Position numbers and translations under genes: made by a program
The notes under the pieces: model-generated
Told to the model about the DNA's origin: nothing
Database searches by the model: none
What the model saw: only the letters and a program-made list of their open reading frames with translations
Assembly (NCBI RefSeq): GCF_025231485.1
Contig: NZ_CP104004.1
Location: 185,333 to 249,332, forward strand
Length of the DNA stretch: 64,000 nucleotides
From: Salinirubellus salinus
GTDB lineage: Archaea; Halobacteriota; Halobacteria; Halobacteriales; Haloarculaceae
Reading direction: 5' to 3'
In this document: piece after piece, positions 1 through 8,473 of the stretch
How positions within the stretch are numbered: the first letter of the stretch is position 1
How the letters are laid out: every line of letters begins with the position of its first letter

Positions 1-2
1 CC

Positions 3-1166
3 AGCGACGATGCTCGGGCCGGCGATGGGTCGTTCTGCGAGCGACAGAACGGCGTCTCTGTCCACCGGTTCACACCGTGGAATCTCTACACGCCCTTCGA
101 GTACCGCGAGCAACCCGGCTGGAAGAAGCCATTGATGCACCTGATCGACCTCTGGAATCCACAGGCCGGTCGGACGGTGGATCGCCTGCTCGGCACTCTC
201 GCTCCCGACATCATCCACGTCCACAACTTCGGTGGGCTCTCACCGGCCGTCTTCCGCGCAGCGGCCGGCCACGCACCGGTCGTCCAGACGCTCCACGACT
301 ACCGTCTGCTCCACATCGACCCCGGGATGTTCGTCGCCGGGGCACAGCGGGAACTCGGCGGGTTGATGCGCCCGTTCCGTGCGTACAACCGGCGGACGGT
401 CGAACCCTACCTCGACCGCGTGCTGGCCCCCTCACAGTTCATGATTGACCGGCACGAGCGGGCGGGGTTCTTCGAGGACACCCCGACGGCCGTGCTTCGC
501 CTCGGGGTGTCCCGTGACGACCGTGCAACGCCCGGAGCTGTGGCCGACACACCGCGGATTCTCTTCGTCGGCCAACTCGCTCGCCCCAAAGGTGTGGACG
601 TGCTACTCAATGGGCTTGCACACCTTGACTCGGACATCCGGGTGGACATCGTGGGGCGAGGAGAGGCCCGAGAGCAACTCGAAGTGCAGGCGGCTGGCGA
701 TGACCGGGTGACATTCCACGGCTTCGTGAGCGAGGCCGACCTCGCGGCGTTCTACCGGGAGGCGACCGTCACCGTCGTCCCGTCTCGCTGGAACGACAAC
801 TCTCCGATGGTGATTTACGAGTCACTGGCCCGGGCCACGCCCGTCGTCGGGAGCGACATGGGTGGGATTCCCGAACTCATCGACACGCCAGACGATGACG
901 CACCAACGACGGGACGTGTCGTTCCGTCCGAAGACCCGGTCGCGTTGGCTACCGCTATCGAATCGGTCTGCCAGACGGCGCCGCACGTCGAGAGTCAGGC
1001 GGCATATGCACGGGCCGACGACTACACGCTTAGTACCCACCTCGACCGCCTGCTTGCCCACTACGCGGCCTGTTTCGATGAGCCTAGGGTCGGGGTGCCC
1101 GACACAGCGGACGGCAGGAGCGAGCGCACAGTACCGCAGAACGGGTCACCAGCGTCGATCCGCTGA
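3..1166 (+). CDS. Glycosyltransferase family 4, 5'-truncated by the window edge
   Basis: The reading frame is open from base 3 with no start, so the N-terminus lies outside the window; 387 residues are visible. An internal TTG at 132 is probably not the start, because well-conserved sequence (PWNLYTPFEYRE) precedes it. The N-terminal Rossmann half contains DIIHVHNFGGLSP, typical of GT4 acceptor domains. The C-terminal half has ILFVGQLARPKGVDVLL, VTFHGFV and the donor-binding segment PSRWNDNSPMVIYESLARATPVVGS, with the second Glu of the EX7E motif followed by GGIPEL. Family knowledge indicates a retaining glycosyltransferase using a nucleotide sugar at the cytoplasmic membrane face. The stop overlaps the next start (TGATG), so the two are translationally coupled in a polysaccharide or N-glycan assembly cluster. 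The sugar specificity cannot be read from the sequence. Confidence 0.9.
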   Translation, partial: SDDARAGDGSFCERQNGVSVHRFTPWNLYTPFEYREQPGWKKPLMHLIDLWNPQAGRTVDRLLGTLAPDIIHVHNFGGLSPAVFRAAAGHAPVVQTLHDYRLLHIDPGMFVAGAQRELGGLMRPFRAYNRRTVEPYLDRVLAPSQFMIDRHERAGFFEDTPTAVLRLGVSRDDRATPGAVADTPRILFVGQLARPKGVDVLLNGLAHLDSDIRVDIVGRGEAREQLEVQAAGDDRVTFHGFVSEADLAAFYREATVTVVPSRWNDNSPMVIYESLARATPVVGSDMGGIPELIDTPDDDAPTTGRVVPSEDPVALATAIESVCQTAPHVESQAAYARADDYTLSTHLDRLLAHYAACFDEPRVGVPDTADGRSERTVPQNGSPASIR

Positions 1167-2953
1167 TGACGAGCGAGCGACCGCCCGAGGCAGAGACGGT
1201 ATCCCCCTCACTCGGAGCAGTCGCGCTGTACCTCGGGCTGTATCTGCTCACCACCGTCATCGTCTTTCGCGCCGGCTCGCTCGTCCCCGAAATCGCCGGG
1301 TACATCTTGCTACTGGCGCTGTTCGTCATCCCCCTCGGACTGGCCGAACGAGGCCGCCTCGCGCCAGCGTGGGAGGTGTTCTTCCTGTTTGCGACGCCCT
1401 TGCTCCCTATCCTCATCGTCATCGACCCGTTCGAGACGGGGCTGTTCGGCTACGATGCCTATTCGTTCACCATCCCGGCGCTCGATTACCTCCGGAACGG
1501 TGCCTCGGTCGGCGCGTTCGTCAACGCCGATGGCGACTGGCCGGCCTTCTACGCCGTCGCCCTCGCGTTCCAGCAACTCTCCGGCGTCGATACCGGATTT
1601 CTGTCAAAGTATTTCCCGCTATTCGTCGTCGCCATCCCGTTCGTCGTCTACGCCGGGGTCGAACTCCTCGCCACTAGACGCATCGCGTTCTACACCGGGA
1701 TGGCCGTCGCCTCGACCCGCACGCTCGTCCTGTTCGAGGTGAAGTTCGTCGACGAGACGATTGCGGTGTTGTTGTTCTTCACCGCCATCATCTATCTTGC
1801 ACTTACAACACGCGAGCGTCGAGCAGTCGTCGGGCTCGCAGTCGTAATCGCCGGGTTGGCGCTGACACACCACGCCACCTCTGTCTTCTTCGGTATCCTG
1901 CTGGCGTGTATGCTCGGTGCGAGTCTCATCGAGCGAGTGCCACTTACGGGCGTGCTTGCCCGTCGCCTCCCCCCACAGCGGGGGACACCAATCGGTGTCG
2001 GTATGACCGGCACCGTCGTCGTGGTGTTCGGTGTCGGGGCCGTGTTCTTTTTTTTGGCCCCACAGGTGACGACGGAGCTGGTGAACACGGCTTACGGGGC
2101 ACTGTTCGAGGGGCAACAGACCGCAGCCCCCGTCCAGTCCGGCGGAGGTGGCGGTATCTTCTCTGTGAGCGGGGTTCCACCCCGACAGCTCGTCTCCCGG
2201 GCGGCGATTCTGGTGTTCGCACTAATGGCCGCCGTGACGGCGCTCGGCGTCCTGACCCGGTACGATGCAGCCTACTGGGAGGTCGGGTGGGTCGGAGCGG
2301 CTGGTATCTTCGCGGTGCTGTATTTCGCCTCACTCGTCGGCGGCCGAGTCGTCCCTCTCGACCCGATTCGGATTCTGTTGTTCCTCGTGGCGACGATTAC
2401 GCCACCGACGCTGAGTGTCATCTCGCGGTTTTACCTCCCGGCTCAACTGTCCCGGCTGGTGTCCAAACGACGCGGCGCCCACGTCATCCGGGGTACCGTT
2501 GCGGCCCTGATCGTGACTGCACTAATACTGACACAGGTGGCCGCGTTCGACCCGCACGTCCTCTATACGAACCCTGACGAGACGGTGATCGGAGAAGGCC
2601 ACCACACGAGCGCCCAGTTCGGAGCGAGTCAGTGGACGGAGCGCCACTACTCGGGTGCGGTTCTCGGTGCCGAGCGGAGTCTCTGGGTCGCATACGACAA
2701 CAACTATCGCAACCCGATCCACGGCGAGGGGGCGTGTGAATCGCTTCTGACCGTGTGGCGACCGGAGACTGGTGACGCTCGCCCAGCGGACGTGTCGGTT
2801 GTCTTCGACAGTGCGGACATTTCGCTGACCCGTTCGGGAGCCGAGCCGTACATCCCCGGGAAAGCCTCGAACACACAGGCATCACCGAACTACAACGCCG
2901 GGCCGCCGGAATGTGGCACGTTCGTCCGCTCGAAGTTCGCTAAAGGAGGCTAA
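1166..2953 (+). CDS. Polytopic membrane protein of the polysaccharide cluster
   Basis: A 595-residue protein with roughly 11-13 hydrophobic segments. These include LYLGLYLLTTVIVF near the start, IAFYTGMAVASTRTLVLFEV in the first half and ALIVTALILTQVAAF near residue 450. A soluble, probably extracellular C-terminal region of about 140 residues (GEGHHTSAQFGASQWTERHYS and onward) follows the last membrane segment. This architecture resembles archaeal membrane glycosyltransferases of the GT39/GT83 type or cell-surface polysaccharide polymerases. I see no decisive catalytic motif, although the acidic pair in LLPILIVIDPFETG, just before GYDAYSF, is reminiscent of the first luminal loop of such enzymes. 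It overlaps the upstream GT4 gene by one base and precedes GT2 and GH26 genes, so a role in exporting, polymerising or decorating a surface glycan is inferred. Confidence 0.7.
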   Translation: MTSERPPEAETVSPSLGAVALYLGLYLLTTVIVFRAGSLVPEIAGYILLLALFVIPLGLAERGRLAPAWEVFFLFATPLLPILIVIDPFETGLFGYDAYSFTIPALDYLRNGASVGAFVNADGDWPAFYAVALAFQQLSGVDTGFLSKYFPLFVVAIPFVVYAGVELLATRRIAFYTGMAVASTRTLVLFEVKFVDETIAVLLFFTAIIYLALTTRERRAVVGLAVVIAGLALTHHATSVFFGILLACMLGASLIERVPLTGVLARRLPPQRGTPIGVGMTGTVVVVFGVGAVFFFLAPQVTTELVNTAYGALFEGQQTAAPVQSGGGGGIFSVSGVPPRQLVSRAAILVFALMAAVTALGVLTRYDAAYWEVGWVGAAGIFAVLYFASLVGGRVVPLDPIRILLFLVATITPPTLSVISRFYLPAQLSRLVSKRRGAHVIRGTVAALIVTALILTQVAAFDPHVLYTNPDETVIGEGHHTSAQFGASQWTERHYSGAVLGAERSLWVAYDNNYRNPIHGEGACESLLTVWRPETGDARPADVSVVFDSADISLTRSGAEPYIPGKASNTQASPNYNAGPPECGTFVRSKFAKGG

Positions 2954-3081
2954 TGAGCGGGACTCGACTGCTGGTGGAGCCCAAGCGAGAAGATGGGGAA
3001 TGTAACCCTCGGGTAACGTGACCGACTGGCTTCCGAGATACTCTGTGGTTGTGAGCGTTCCCCGAAACCTTCTGGTAACGA

Positions 3082-4242
3082 ATGGAGGCCACCGACATCC
3101 TCGTTTCCGTCGTCCTGTGGGTCGTGTTGAGTCTCTACGTCGCCGGTAACCTCTACTGGGTGTATCAGGTCATAGCGAGAGTCGTGAGCTACAACCCGCC
3201 GCCGTTAGAGCATGGAGGCGACGCGGTCGAGGTTCGAATCGTGACTATCGGCAACGAGGCGGTCGTCGCTGAGACCGTCCGCAACCTCCCGACCGAACTC
3301 GACCGACGATACGTCATCTCGGAGGAGCCAATCGACGTCCCCGGTGCGGAGGTGTTAGTCGTCCCTGACGAGTTTGAATCCGAGGCTGTCAACAAAGGCA
3401 GAGCAATCGAGTGGGCACGCCAAGCCGTCCCCTGCCAGCGCGAGTACGTCCTCTATCTGGACGAGGACAGCCACATGACGGAGTTCGACGGACTCCCCGA
3501 CAGTGACATCGTCCAGTTTACCGAGCAGCCACGACGGACAACCAGCCTTCTCACCCACCTGTGCGAGATTAACCGCATGGGCTTCCAGATCGAGCAACGA
3601 GGGTTCCAGTCGATTTCGATCCCGCTCTACACGTGGGGTGGCGGCGTAGCCATCCGTCGATCCATCGAGGAGCAGGTGACGTGGGAGTATCCGACGCTCA
3701 TCGAAGATACCGTGTTCACTTGGCGAGCGTTCGTCAACCTGCCCGAGCAGCCGTCGTTCAGTGTCTTGCCGGAGAAGATATCAGGGCAGTCGCCGCCGAG
3801 TCTCTCCGCGATGATCCGACAGCGTCGCCGGTGGATCAGCGGTAGTCGAGAAGACAATACGCTTCTGTCGCTCGATCGGGTGATTATGTACGGGCTACGT
3901 GACCTCTCGTGGTCAGTCACGGGAGTCGTACCACTGTTCGTTATTCTCGGGAATCTTCCCGGTGTGGACGTGTTCGCGTGGCAGATACACCGAGCCGTGT
4001 CACTCGTGCTGCTCTCGTTCGTGTTTCTCTGGGTCGCCGTCGGTGTGAGGCAAGTCCGGCCGACGGCGAGGGTTGCGGTTCTCAGCCTCGTACTGGCCCC
4101 GATGACGAGCGTTCTCCACTCTGTTGGTGCGCTATGGGGCCTCGTCTCGCCTCCGGATTCATTCGACGTGACGGAAAAAGCGGATGAGACGTCGGATCAG
4201 GAGGCCACACAACGCTCGCAGCCCCTCTCGACCGATGATTGA
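3082..4242 (+). CDS. Membrane glycosyltransferase family 2 (processive-type)
   Basis: 386 residues. An N-terminal membrane helix (residues about 5-35) is followed by a cytoplasmic GT-A domain and at least two C-terminal helices (about residues 285-345). The catalytic signature of inverting family 2 enzymes is complete: VLYLDEDSH (D-x-D), TLIEDTVF (the ED acid/base motif) and QRRRW (the QxxRW motif of processive cellulose-synthase/Egghead-like enzymes). The order and spacing match GT2 proteins that build beta-linked polysaccharides at the membrane. Its neighbours are a GT4 enzyme upstream and a GH26-like hydrolase whose start overlaps this stop. That arrangement recalls synthase/hydrolase pairs in exopolysaccharide loci, where the hydrolase trims or releases the polymer. 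The polymer identity is not determinable here. Confidence 0.85.
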   Translation: MEATDILVSVVLWVVLSLYVAGNLYWVYQVIARVVSYNPPPLEHGGDAVEVRIVTIGNEAVVAETVRNLPTELDRRYVISEEPIDVPGAEVLVVPDEFESEAVNKGRAIEWARQAVPCQREYVLYLDEDSHMTEFDGLPDSDIVQFTEQPRRTTSLLTHLCEINRMGFQIEQRGFQSISIPLYTWGGGVAIRRSIEEQVTWEYPTLIEDTVFTWRAFVNLPEQPSFSVLPEKISGQSPPSLSAMIRQRRRWISGSREDNTLLSLDRVIMYGLRDLSWSVTGVVPLFVILGNLPGVDVFAWQIHRAVSLVLLSFVFLWVAVGVRQVRPTARVAVLSLVLAPMTSVLHSVGALWGLVSPPDSFDVTEKADETSDQEATQRSQPLSTDD

Positions 4243-5209
4243 ACAACTAAGACGATCAAACGACCGCGACACGTTCCTCGGCGTCTTCCCCGGCGAGTCA
4301 GAGCGTCTCCGGACGCTTCGGGCGTTCAACTCGTGGCTGGAGTGCCCGCTAGACGTGGTCACGACCTTCATCAGAACGGATGTGCCGGCGTCATACCGGC
4401 AGGAATTCGTCCACCAGTACCTCACGGCAGTTGCTGATACAGGTCTCGTGCCGATCGTCACGTGGGAGCCGTTCGGATTTCCGAGCACGTCTTCGGACGC
4501 TCCCGTCCAATCGATCAACAACGGAAGCGTGGACGAGCATCTGTACGCATGGGGGGCCTTACTCCGGGCGTGGGTACTCGAGTCCCCCGATAGGGGACTG
4601 ATTTTCCGGCCTGCTCACGAGATGAACGGTGCGTGGTATCCATGGAGCGCCGGCTACGGAACCACACCGACCGAGTACATCCGGATGTGGCGGACTCTCT
4701 CGGCAGTGTTCGACGACGTTGGTCTTCCAAGCGACCGGGTCGACTGGATGTGGTGTATCAACGCCACAGATGCCACTCGAACGTCCTCGTTCGACTATTT
4801 CCCCGGTGAGGAGTACGTCGACTGGGTCGGCGTGGATGGGTACAACTTCGGTGATAGCCAGCGGTGGAGTTCGTGGCAGTCACCCGCAACCGTGTTCAAG
4901 CAGGCACTGACCACTGTCAGAAACGAGACGCGAACACCGATTGCTATCCCCGAGACCGGCTGTTCATCAGCATACAATGGACATCGCAGTCCACGACGGA
5001 AGTCTCGGTGGATTCGTCGAGCGCTCGCGCTGTTCAGTAGATACGGGGTTGATTTACTCGGTTGGTTCAACATGACGAAAGAGACGGACTGGGGGGTTCT
5101 CGAACCAGTCTCCGCCGATGCTTCGACCCACCGAGAACGGGTGGTGCTAAATGAGCGACGGTACAACGTATACCCACAATTCCGTAACGCGCGGGCTCAG
5201 TTCCGGTGA
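4235..5209 (+). CDS. Glycoside hydrolase family 26-like protein
   Basis: Starting at the ATG at 4235, which overlaps the GT2 stop by eight bases, the product is 324 residues. An upstream in-frame ATG at 4184 would only add an Arg-rich tail read inside the GT2 gene. GH26/clan GH-A hallmarks are visible: RPAHEMNGAWYPWS contains the acid/base Glu, DWVGVDGYNFG is the conserved strand, and IPETGCS carries the nucleophile Glu. W/Y-rich substrate-cleft residues (WMWCIN, LGWFNM) follow the family pattern. Family members cleave beta-mannans or beta-1,3/1,4-glucans, often beside synthases. No signal peptide or Tat motif is evident, so the enzyme may be cytoplasmic or membrane-face associated. Pairing with the upstream GT2 suggests a role in polymer length control or release. 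Confidence 0.8.
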   Translation: MIEQLRRSNDRDTFLGVFPGESERLRTLRAFNSWLECPLDVVTTFIRTDVPASYRQEFVHQYLTAVADTGLVPIVTWEPFGFPSTSSDAPVQSINNGSVDEHLYAWGALLRAWVLESPDRGLIFRPAHEMNGAWYPWSAGYGTTPTEYIRMWRTLSAVFDDVGLPSDRVDWMWCINATDATRTSSFDYFPGEEYVDWVGVDGYNFGDSQRWSSWQSPATVFKQALTTVRNETRTPIAIPETGCSSAYNGHRSPRRKSRWIRRALALFSRYGVDLLGWFNMTKETDWGVLEPVSADASTHRERVVLNERRYNVYPQFRNARAQFR

Positions 5210-5261
5210 GAATGCTCTGTTCGACTGGGTTACGACGATTCGCCAGAAAAAGAACCATCAG

Positions 5262-5801
5262 TTAGAGTGCAGGAGCGACGGATGATTCGCCAGTAGAGAG
5301 CATAGATACATCTTCATAAAGACGGAGTGCGTGCCGGACGAGTTTTATTTCCGTGTTCAGCGTGTCCCATGTTGCGGCAACGTTCCGAATCTCTCGAACG
5401 TCGGCAGCACTCAGGTCTTCCTCTTCTGCTAACCGCTCACGGAAGACTGTCAGTGAGTCCACTTCAAACTCTTCTTGAAGAGACTCGCGCTCCCGCTTGA
5501 GGTCTTCCAGCTCTGATTCGAGGCTTTCACGGCTGTTCTGTTTGATGAGGGCCATTATTTCATCAAGGAACAGCCGGACAGGGTCGAGTTCGTAGCCCTG
5601 CTGACCATCTACCTGTACCGACCGGACTCGGTTCTCCGCTTCGAGCCGCTCCAACTCCGAACTGGCCGTGTTGCGGGACACGTCCGCGCGGTCGGTGATT
5701 TCCACGACTGTAGCTGGCTGATCCAGTGTCTCAACGACGGCACGAACCCGTTCTCGGCCACTCATGTCTTCCGTCCATGAGCCCGGCGATGCTTCTGACA
5801 T
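5262..5801 (-). CDS. Haloarchaeal winged-helix regulator (DUF7342-like)
   Basis: 179 residues from the ATG at 5801; a TTG 30 bases upstream is a poorer start. Residues about 10-75 form a winged HTH: SGRERVRAVVETLDQPATV, then DRADVSRNTASSELERLE as recognition helix, then the wing VDGQQGYELD. A coiled-coil segment (SRESLESELEDLKRERESLQEEFE) and an alpha-helical tail follow. This matches the architecture of small haloarchaeal regulators, of which many copies occur per genome; the exact family name is from memory. It is convergent with the polysaccharide genes and lies downstream of the CD-NTase operon on the same strand, separated by about 215 bases, so it is probably independently transcribed. 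The target is unknown. Confidence 0.7.
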   Translation of the reverse strand: MSEASPGSWTEDMSGRERVRAVVETLDQPATVVEITDRADVSRNTASSELERLEAENRVRSVQVDGQQGYELDPVRLFLDEIMALIKQNSRESLESELEDLKRERESLQEEFEVDSLTVFRERLAEEEDLSAADVREIRNVAATWDTLNTEIKLVRHALRLYEDVSMLSTGESSVAPAL

Positions 5802-6016
5802 CGTACTCTCCCCTCTGTTCCAAGAGTTCAAATAATCTTTGGAAATTCATATATTTGAAATGGCTTCTACAACCACTCTGAAGAGGATGGAGCGGACGAG
5901 GAAGGCAGTTCACCAGTAAAATCAGCCCCCGCAACAAACACAGCAGGAGTAAGATGAGGTAAGGGTCACACTCAGAATACATATGGCTCTCACGAGTTTC
6001 GAGCGATTACTGATTA

Positions 6017-6583
6017 TCAGTCGTCATCCAAAGGTGACGAATCTGTCACCTCCTTCCCCGACAGGGCCTCTCTGGTAGCCGAGGTCGTGGTAATCTCTTC
6101 CCGTATCTTGTCCTCGCCTTTCCATTTGATGTACTGATACCAGATACTGCTTGCGTCCGGTGACTTCTGATTCAGTCTCCGTCGCTGGCCGGATAGCCTC
6201 TCAAACTCGCTCTGAATCTTCTGAATATCAGCGTCATCAGAGGCGAGCGTAACCGTGAGAAAGTCCCGGTACTCATCGAACAACGAGTGGTACTCATTAG
6301 CTGATCGACGGAACTCTCCCGGCACGTCATCCAGATTAGTTGCTCTCCGACAGCCAGTAACTGCCGCAATAGCCAGAGCTGGAATAGCAATAAATCGGTT
6401 CGGCATCACACTCCAGAAGTTCGTAGCGAGAATGAGTGCGGCACAACCGAACATGGCTGTGTCGAGAAATAGAGAGAGGTTTCTGTAGAAGGTCGCCGCA
6501 GCGAAGTGTTGCTTGTAGGTGTAGCAGACTGACTCCGCCTTATTCTCCGAGCGATGCCGGATTCTGCCTCTAATGTCTGGCAT
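6017..6583 (-). CDS. SLATT-domain two-TM effector of a CBASS-like operon
   Basis: 188 residues from the ATG at 6583, overlapping the upstream CD-NTase stop by one base (TGATG). N-terminal charged residues are followed by AAATFYRNLSLFLDTAMFGCAALILATNFW and RFIAIPALAIAAVTGCRRATNL, giving two membrane helices at about residues 33-52 and 60-78. A long helical cytoplasmic tail with EYHSLFDEYRDFLTVT and EFERLSGQRRRLNQ follows. This is the layout of SLATT proteins, which Burroughs and colleagues predicted to be pore-forming effectors coupled to nucleotide-synthesising SMODS enzymes. Being translationally coupled to such an enzyme strongly supports that assignment. The inferred role is membrane disruption triggered by the cyclic oligonucleotide made by the partner. 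Confidence 0.75.
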   Translation of the reverse strand: MPDIRGRIRHRSENKAESVCYTYKQHFAAATFYRNLSLFLDTAMFGCAALILATNFWSVMPNRFIAIPALAIAAVTGCRRATNLDDVPGEFRRSANEYHSLFDEYRDFLTVTLASDDADIQKIQSEFERLSGQRRRLNQKSPDASSIWYQYIKWKGEDKIREEITTTSATREALSGKEVTDSSPLDDD

Positions 6584-7527
6584 CAATTAACATCCTCCCC
6601 GACTGCCTCGCCGTACTTTTCAGCTGCTCCCTCGCTGTCTCCGTCTTGACGACGGCTTCGAGCCTCGCGCATGTCTTCCCGCGCATCCTTGGCCTCACTG
6701 ATGGCTTTTCGACGATGGTCTCTGCTCATGTGTGAATCCAACCTGTCCCCATTTACCGGGTCGCGAGTTCCCCGAGAGATTCGCCGAGGTAACTCCTCAA
6801 CGAAGCCCTCGGTGAGTTTCGTGGTTGAGGCCTGCTTGTCAGGATGATTGTGTACGTAGTCGTAAGCCATCACCTCCATGTGGTAGGAACTGACCGGTAT
6901 GTCACGGTTCTCTCTGATTTTCTTCGCCACTCGAGCGACCTTCTGTAGATTGCCTCCCCGGGCCTCATCAACCGCTTCGAACCGCTGTTTGTACCCTCGC
7001 GGGTTCGTCTGTACCCACGATCTCCCCTCGTTGTAAGTATCCGGAATTTTGTAACCCCCAGCACCATCTCGAAACGCGGGTGCCACATCCACAGTAAAGT
7101 CGTGGAACTGCACGCTGACGACGTTCCGGTCAATGCTCACCTCGGAGTTGGGGTAGTTCTTGTTGAGCGCACGCTTGACTGCGCGTAGACTATTCCGTGA
7201 CCCATTTTCTCCCTGTTCCCAGTCTCCATGCTCGGTTCTATCTAAGACGAACATCACGTCTGTATCCGAGTCTTCGGTGAGGGGGCCGACCATCGTACCC
7301 CTAGTGAACGACCCGAACTGGTGGCTTTCTTCGATCTCCAACTCATCTTTCAGCGCCTGTTCTAACCGCTCTCGGCGCTCTTCTATCGTCTTCCCTTGGC
7401 GAACTGTTGGGCCGGTGTCCTCAGCGAAGTCATCTAACTGAGTCTGTCTCCCCTCCGTCTCCGCTTGCTCGTCCTCTTCACCATCCTCCTCACTGGTGTA
7501 GCCGGGAGGAGCAATGTCAGTCCCCAT
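6583..7527 (-). CDS. CD-NTase (SMODS-type nucleotidyltransferase)
   Basis: 314 residues from the ATG at 7527, which overlaps the stop of the preceding gene by one base; a TTG nine bases upstream is less likely. The polymerase-beta-fold signature is clear: GSFTRGTMVGPL is the GS-x(n) nucleotide-binding loop, DSDTDVMFVLD gives the first two metal-binding Asp residues, and FTVDVAPAF carries the third acidic residue. The helical C-terminal part includes RVAKKIRENRDIPVSSYHMEVMAYDYV, as in the SMODS/CD-NTase C-domain. Family members make cyclic di- or trinucleotides on infection. It is sandwiched between a TGT-like gene and a SLATT effector in one tightly overlapping operon. The acidic, disordered first 45 residues (TSEEDGEEDEQAETEGRQTQ) are typical of halophiles. 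Confidence 0.85.
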   Translation of the reverse strand: MGTDIAPPGYTSEEDGEEDEQAETEGRQTQLDDFAEDTGPTVRQGKTIEERRERLEQALKDELEIEESHQFGSFTRGTMVGPLTEDSDTDVMFVLDRTEHGDWEQGENGSRNSLRAVKRALNKNYPNSEVSIDRNVVSVQFHDFTVDVAPAFRDGAGGYKIPDTYNEGRSWVQTNPRGYKQRFEAVDEARGGNLQKVARVAKKIRENRDIPVSSYHMEVMAYDYVHNHPDKQASTTKLTEGFVEELPRRISRGTRDPVNGDRLDSHMSRDHRRKAISEAKDAREDMREARSRRQDGDSEGAAEKYGEAVGEDVN

Positions 7528-8309
7528 CAGGCCCACCCCTTCATGCTACCAAAGGCAGACAGAGGCTGCTGGCTGATTGACAGGGCCGAGTTCAGTTCTG
7601 CACTCCACTTCCTGTAGCGGTGAGTAGCCACGGAAAGAGACGAATCCCGTGGGTCTATTTTACGCCGCCACCTCTGACCTGCGGCCCCGGTCACAGAGGG
7701 CGGGAAGTCGGACAACTTATTCTCAGACTGGAACCCAATGAGCATCATGTCGTCTGGATCGTATTCGGCTGCGATGCGGTGAACGCGAGCGAGAAGCGCC
7801 TGATACCGATACCCGTACGAGAAATACTGGACGCAGTAGAATGCAATCTGTGTCCAGTCCAACTCGTTGAACACCTCATAGCAGAGCCCCCGCTCATACG
7901 AAGTCGTGCCCTTCACCAGCGGAATCACGTCAATGCCTGCTTCACGGAACTGCGGAGCGAACTCTTTCAAATCCGCCACATAGACCCGAATCGTCTCAAG
8001 CCGTTTCGAGCGATGGTCTGTGTTGTACACGGGCCGGTCAAAGGGGACAACTGCATCCGCATCGACCCGTTCTGCAAGTCTTAGTTCCCGCTCAGGGAAC
8101 CACTCCTCACACCTCTCATCGTCCATCGTGGACGTCAAGATAACACGGGCGTCCACCTCAGCAAGGTCTACACCCCGCTGCTCCAGTAAGCGAGCATGGC
8201 GCAGGTTGAGCATGACCGACTCAATCTCGTCCACCTCAGAGGCGATTCTCAGTTGCTCACGCTTCGCCTCAATTCGAGGTATCGCTCCGGTGAAACAGCT
8301 ACTCTGCAT
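7527..8309 (-). CDS. TGT/DpdA-like protein, first gene of the CBASS-like operon
   Basis: 260 residues from the ATG at 8309. The central part reads RVYVADLKEFAPQFREAGID then VIPLVKGTTSYERGLCYEVF, later DDMMLIGFQSENKLSDFPPSV and TGAAGQRW. The pattern of beta-strands and the 'P-hydrophobic-x-G' and 'hydrophobic-G-x-x-S...L...P' loops resemble the TIM barrel of queuine/archaeosine tRNA-guanine transglycosylases and the DNA-modifying paralogue DpdA. No zinc-binding Cys/His set is visible. The assignment is inference from motif shape only. Context supports it: the so-called type IV CBASS loci, common in archaea, carry TGT-like, QueC-like or OGG-like ancillary genes. The stop overlaps the CD-NTase start, so the two are co-translated. 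It may act as a nucleotide/base-modifying accessory or sensor. Confidence 0.5.
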   Translation of the reverse strand: MQSSCFTGAIPRIEAKREQLRIASEVDEIESVMLNLRHARLLEQRGVDLAEVDARVILTSTMDDERCEEWFPERELRLAERVDADAVVPFDRPVYNTDHRSKRLETIRVYVADLKEFAPQFREAGIDVIPLVKGTTSYERGLCYEVFNELDWTQIAFYCVQYFSYGYRYQALLARVHRIAAEYDPDDMMLIGFQSENKLSDFPPSVTGAAGQRWRRKIDPRDSSLSVATHRYRKWSAELNSALSISQQPLSAFGSMKGWA

Positions 8310-8383
8310 CGCCCACCCCTCTTATTCCGGATAGACCTCCTCGCCTCATATCGCGTTACAGCACGACCGACGTTGCCGGGGGG

Positions 8384-8390
8384 TATATAA
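8384..8390 (-). promoter_or_regulatory. TATA-like box for the CBASS-like operon
   Basis: TATATAA on the plus strand reads TTATATA on the minus strand. It lies about 75 bases upstream of the ATG at 8309 within the divergent region shared with the TrmB-family regulator. Its position predicts a transcript with a leader of roughly 50 bases. This is inferred from spacing only. Confidence 0.45.
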
Positions 8391-8450
8391 CGGGGTTGAC
8401 ACCACTCGGTTTATTGTGTTATAAACACATGTAGATAATGTTTTGAGTAG

Positions 8451-8468
8451 CAACCACAATAGTGGTTG
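8451..8468. promoter_or_regulatory. Inverted repeat, probable operator at the TrmB-family gene start
   Basis: CAACCACAATAGTGGTTG has perfect 7-bp arms around a 4-base spacer. It lies between a TATA-like element (TTATAAA within 8417-8430) and the likely GTG start at 8474, that is at or just after the predicted transcription start. Binding there would block transcription, so autorepression by the adjacent TrmB-family regulator is a reasonable inference. Confidence 0.45.
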
Positions 8469-8473
8469 TAACT

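Noticed and set aside
2040..2060. Run of T (TTCTTTTTTTT) as a transcription terminator
   Set aside because: It lies inside a well-supported membrane-protein gene and encodes phenylalanines of a membrane helix.
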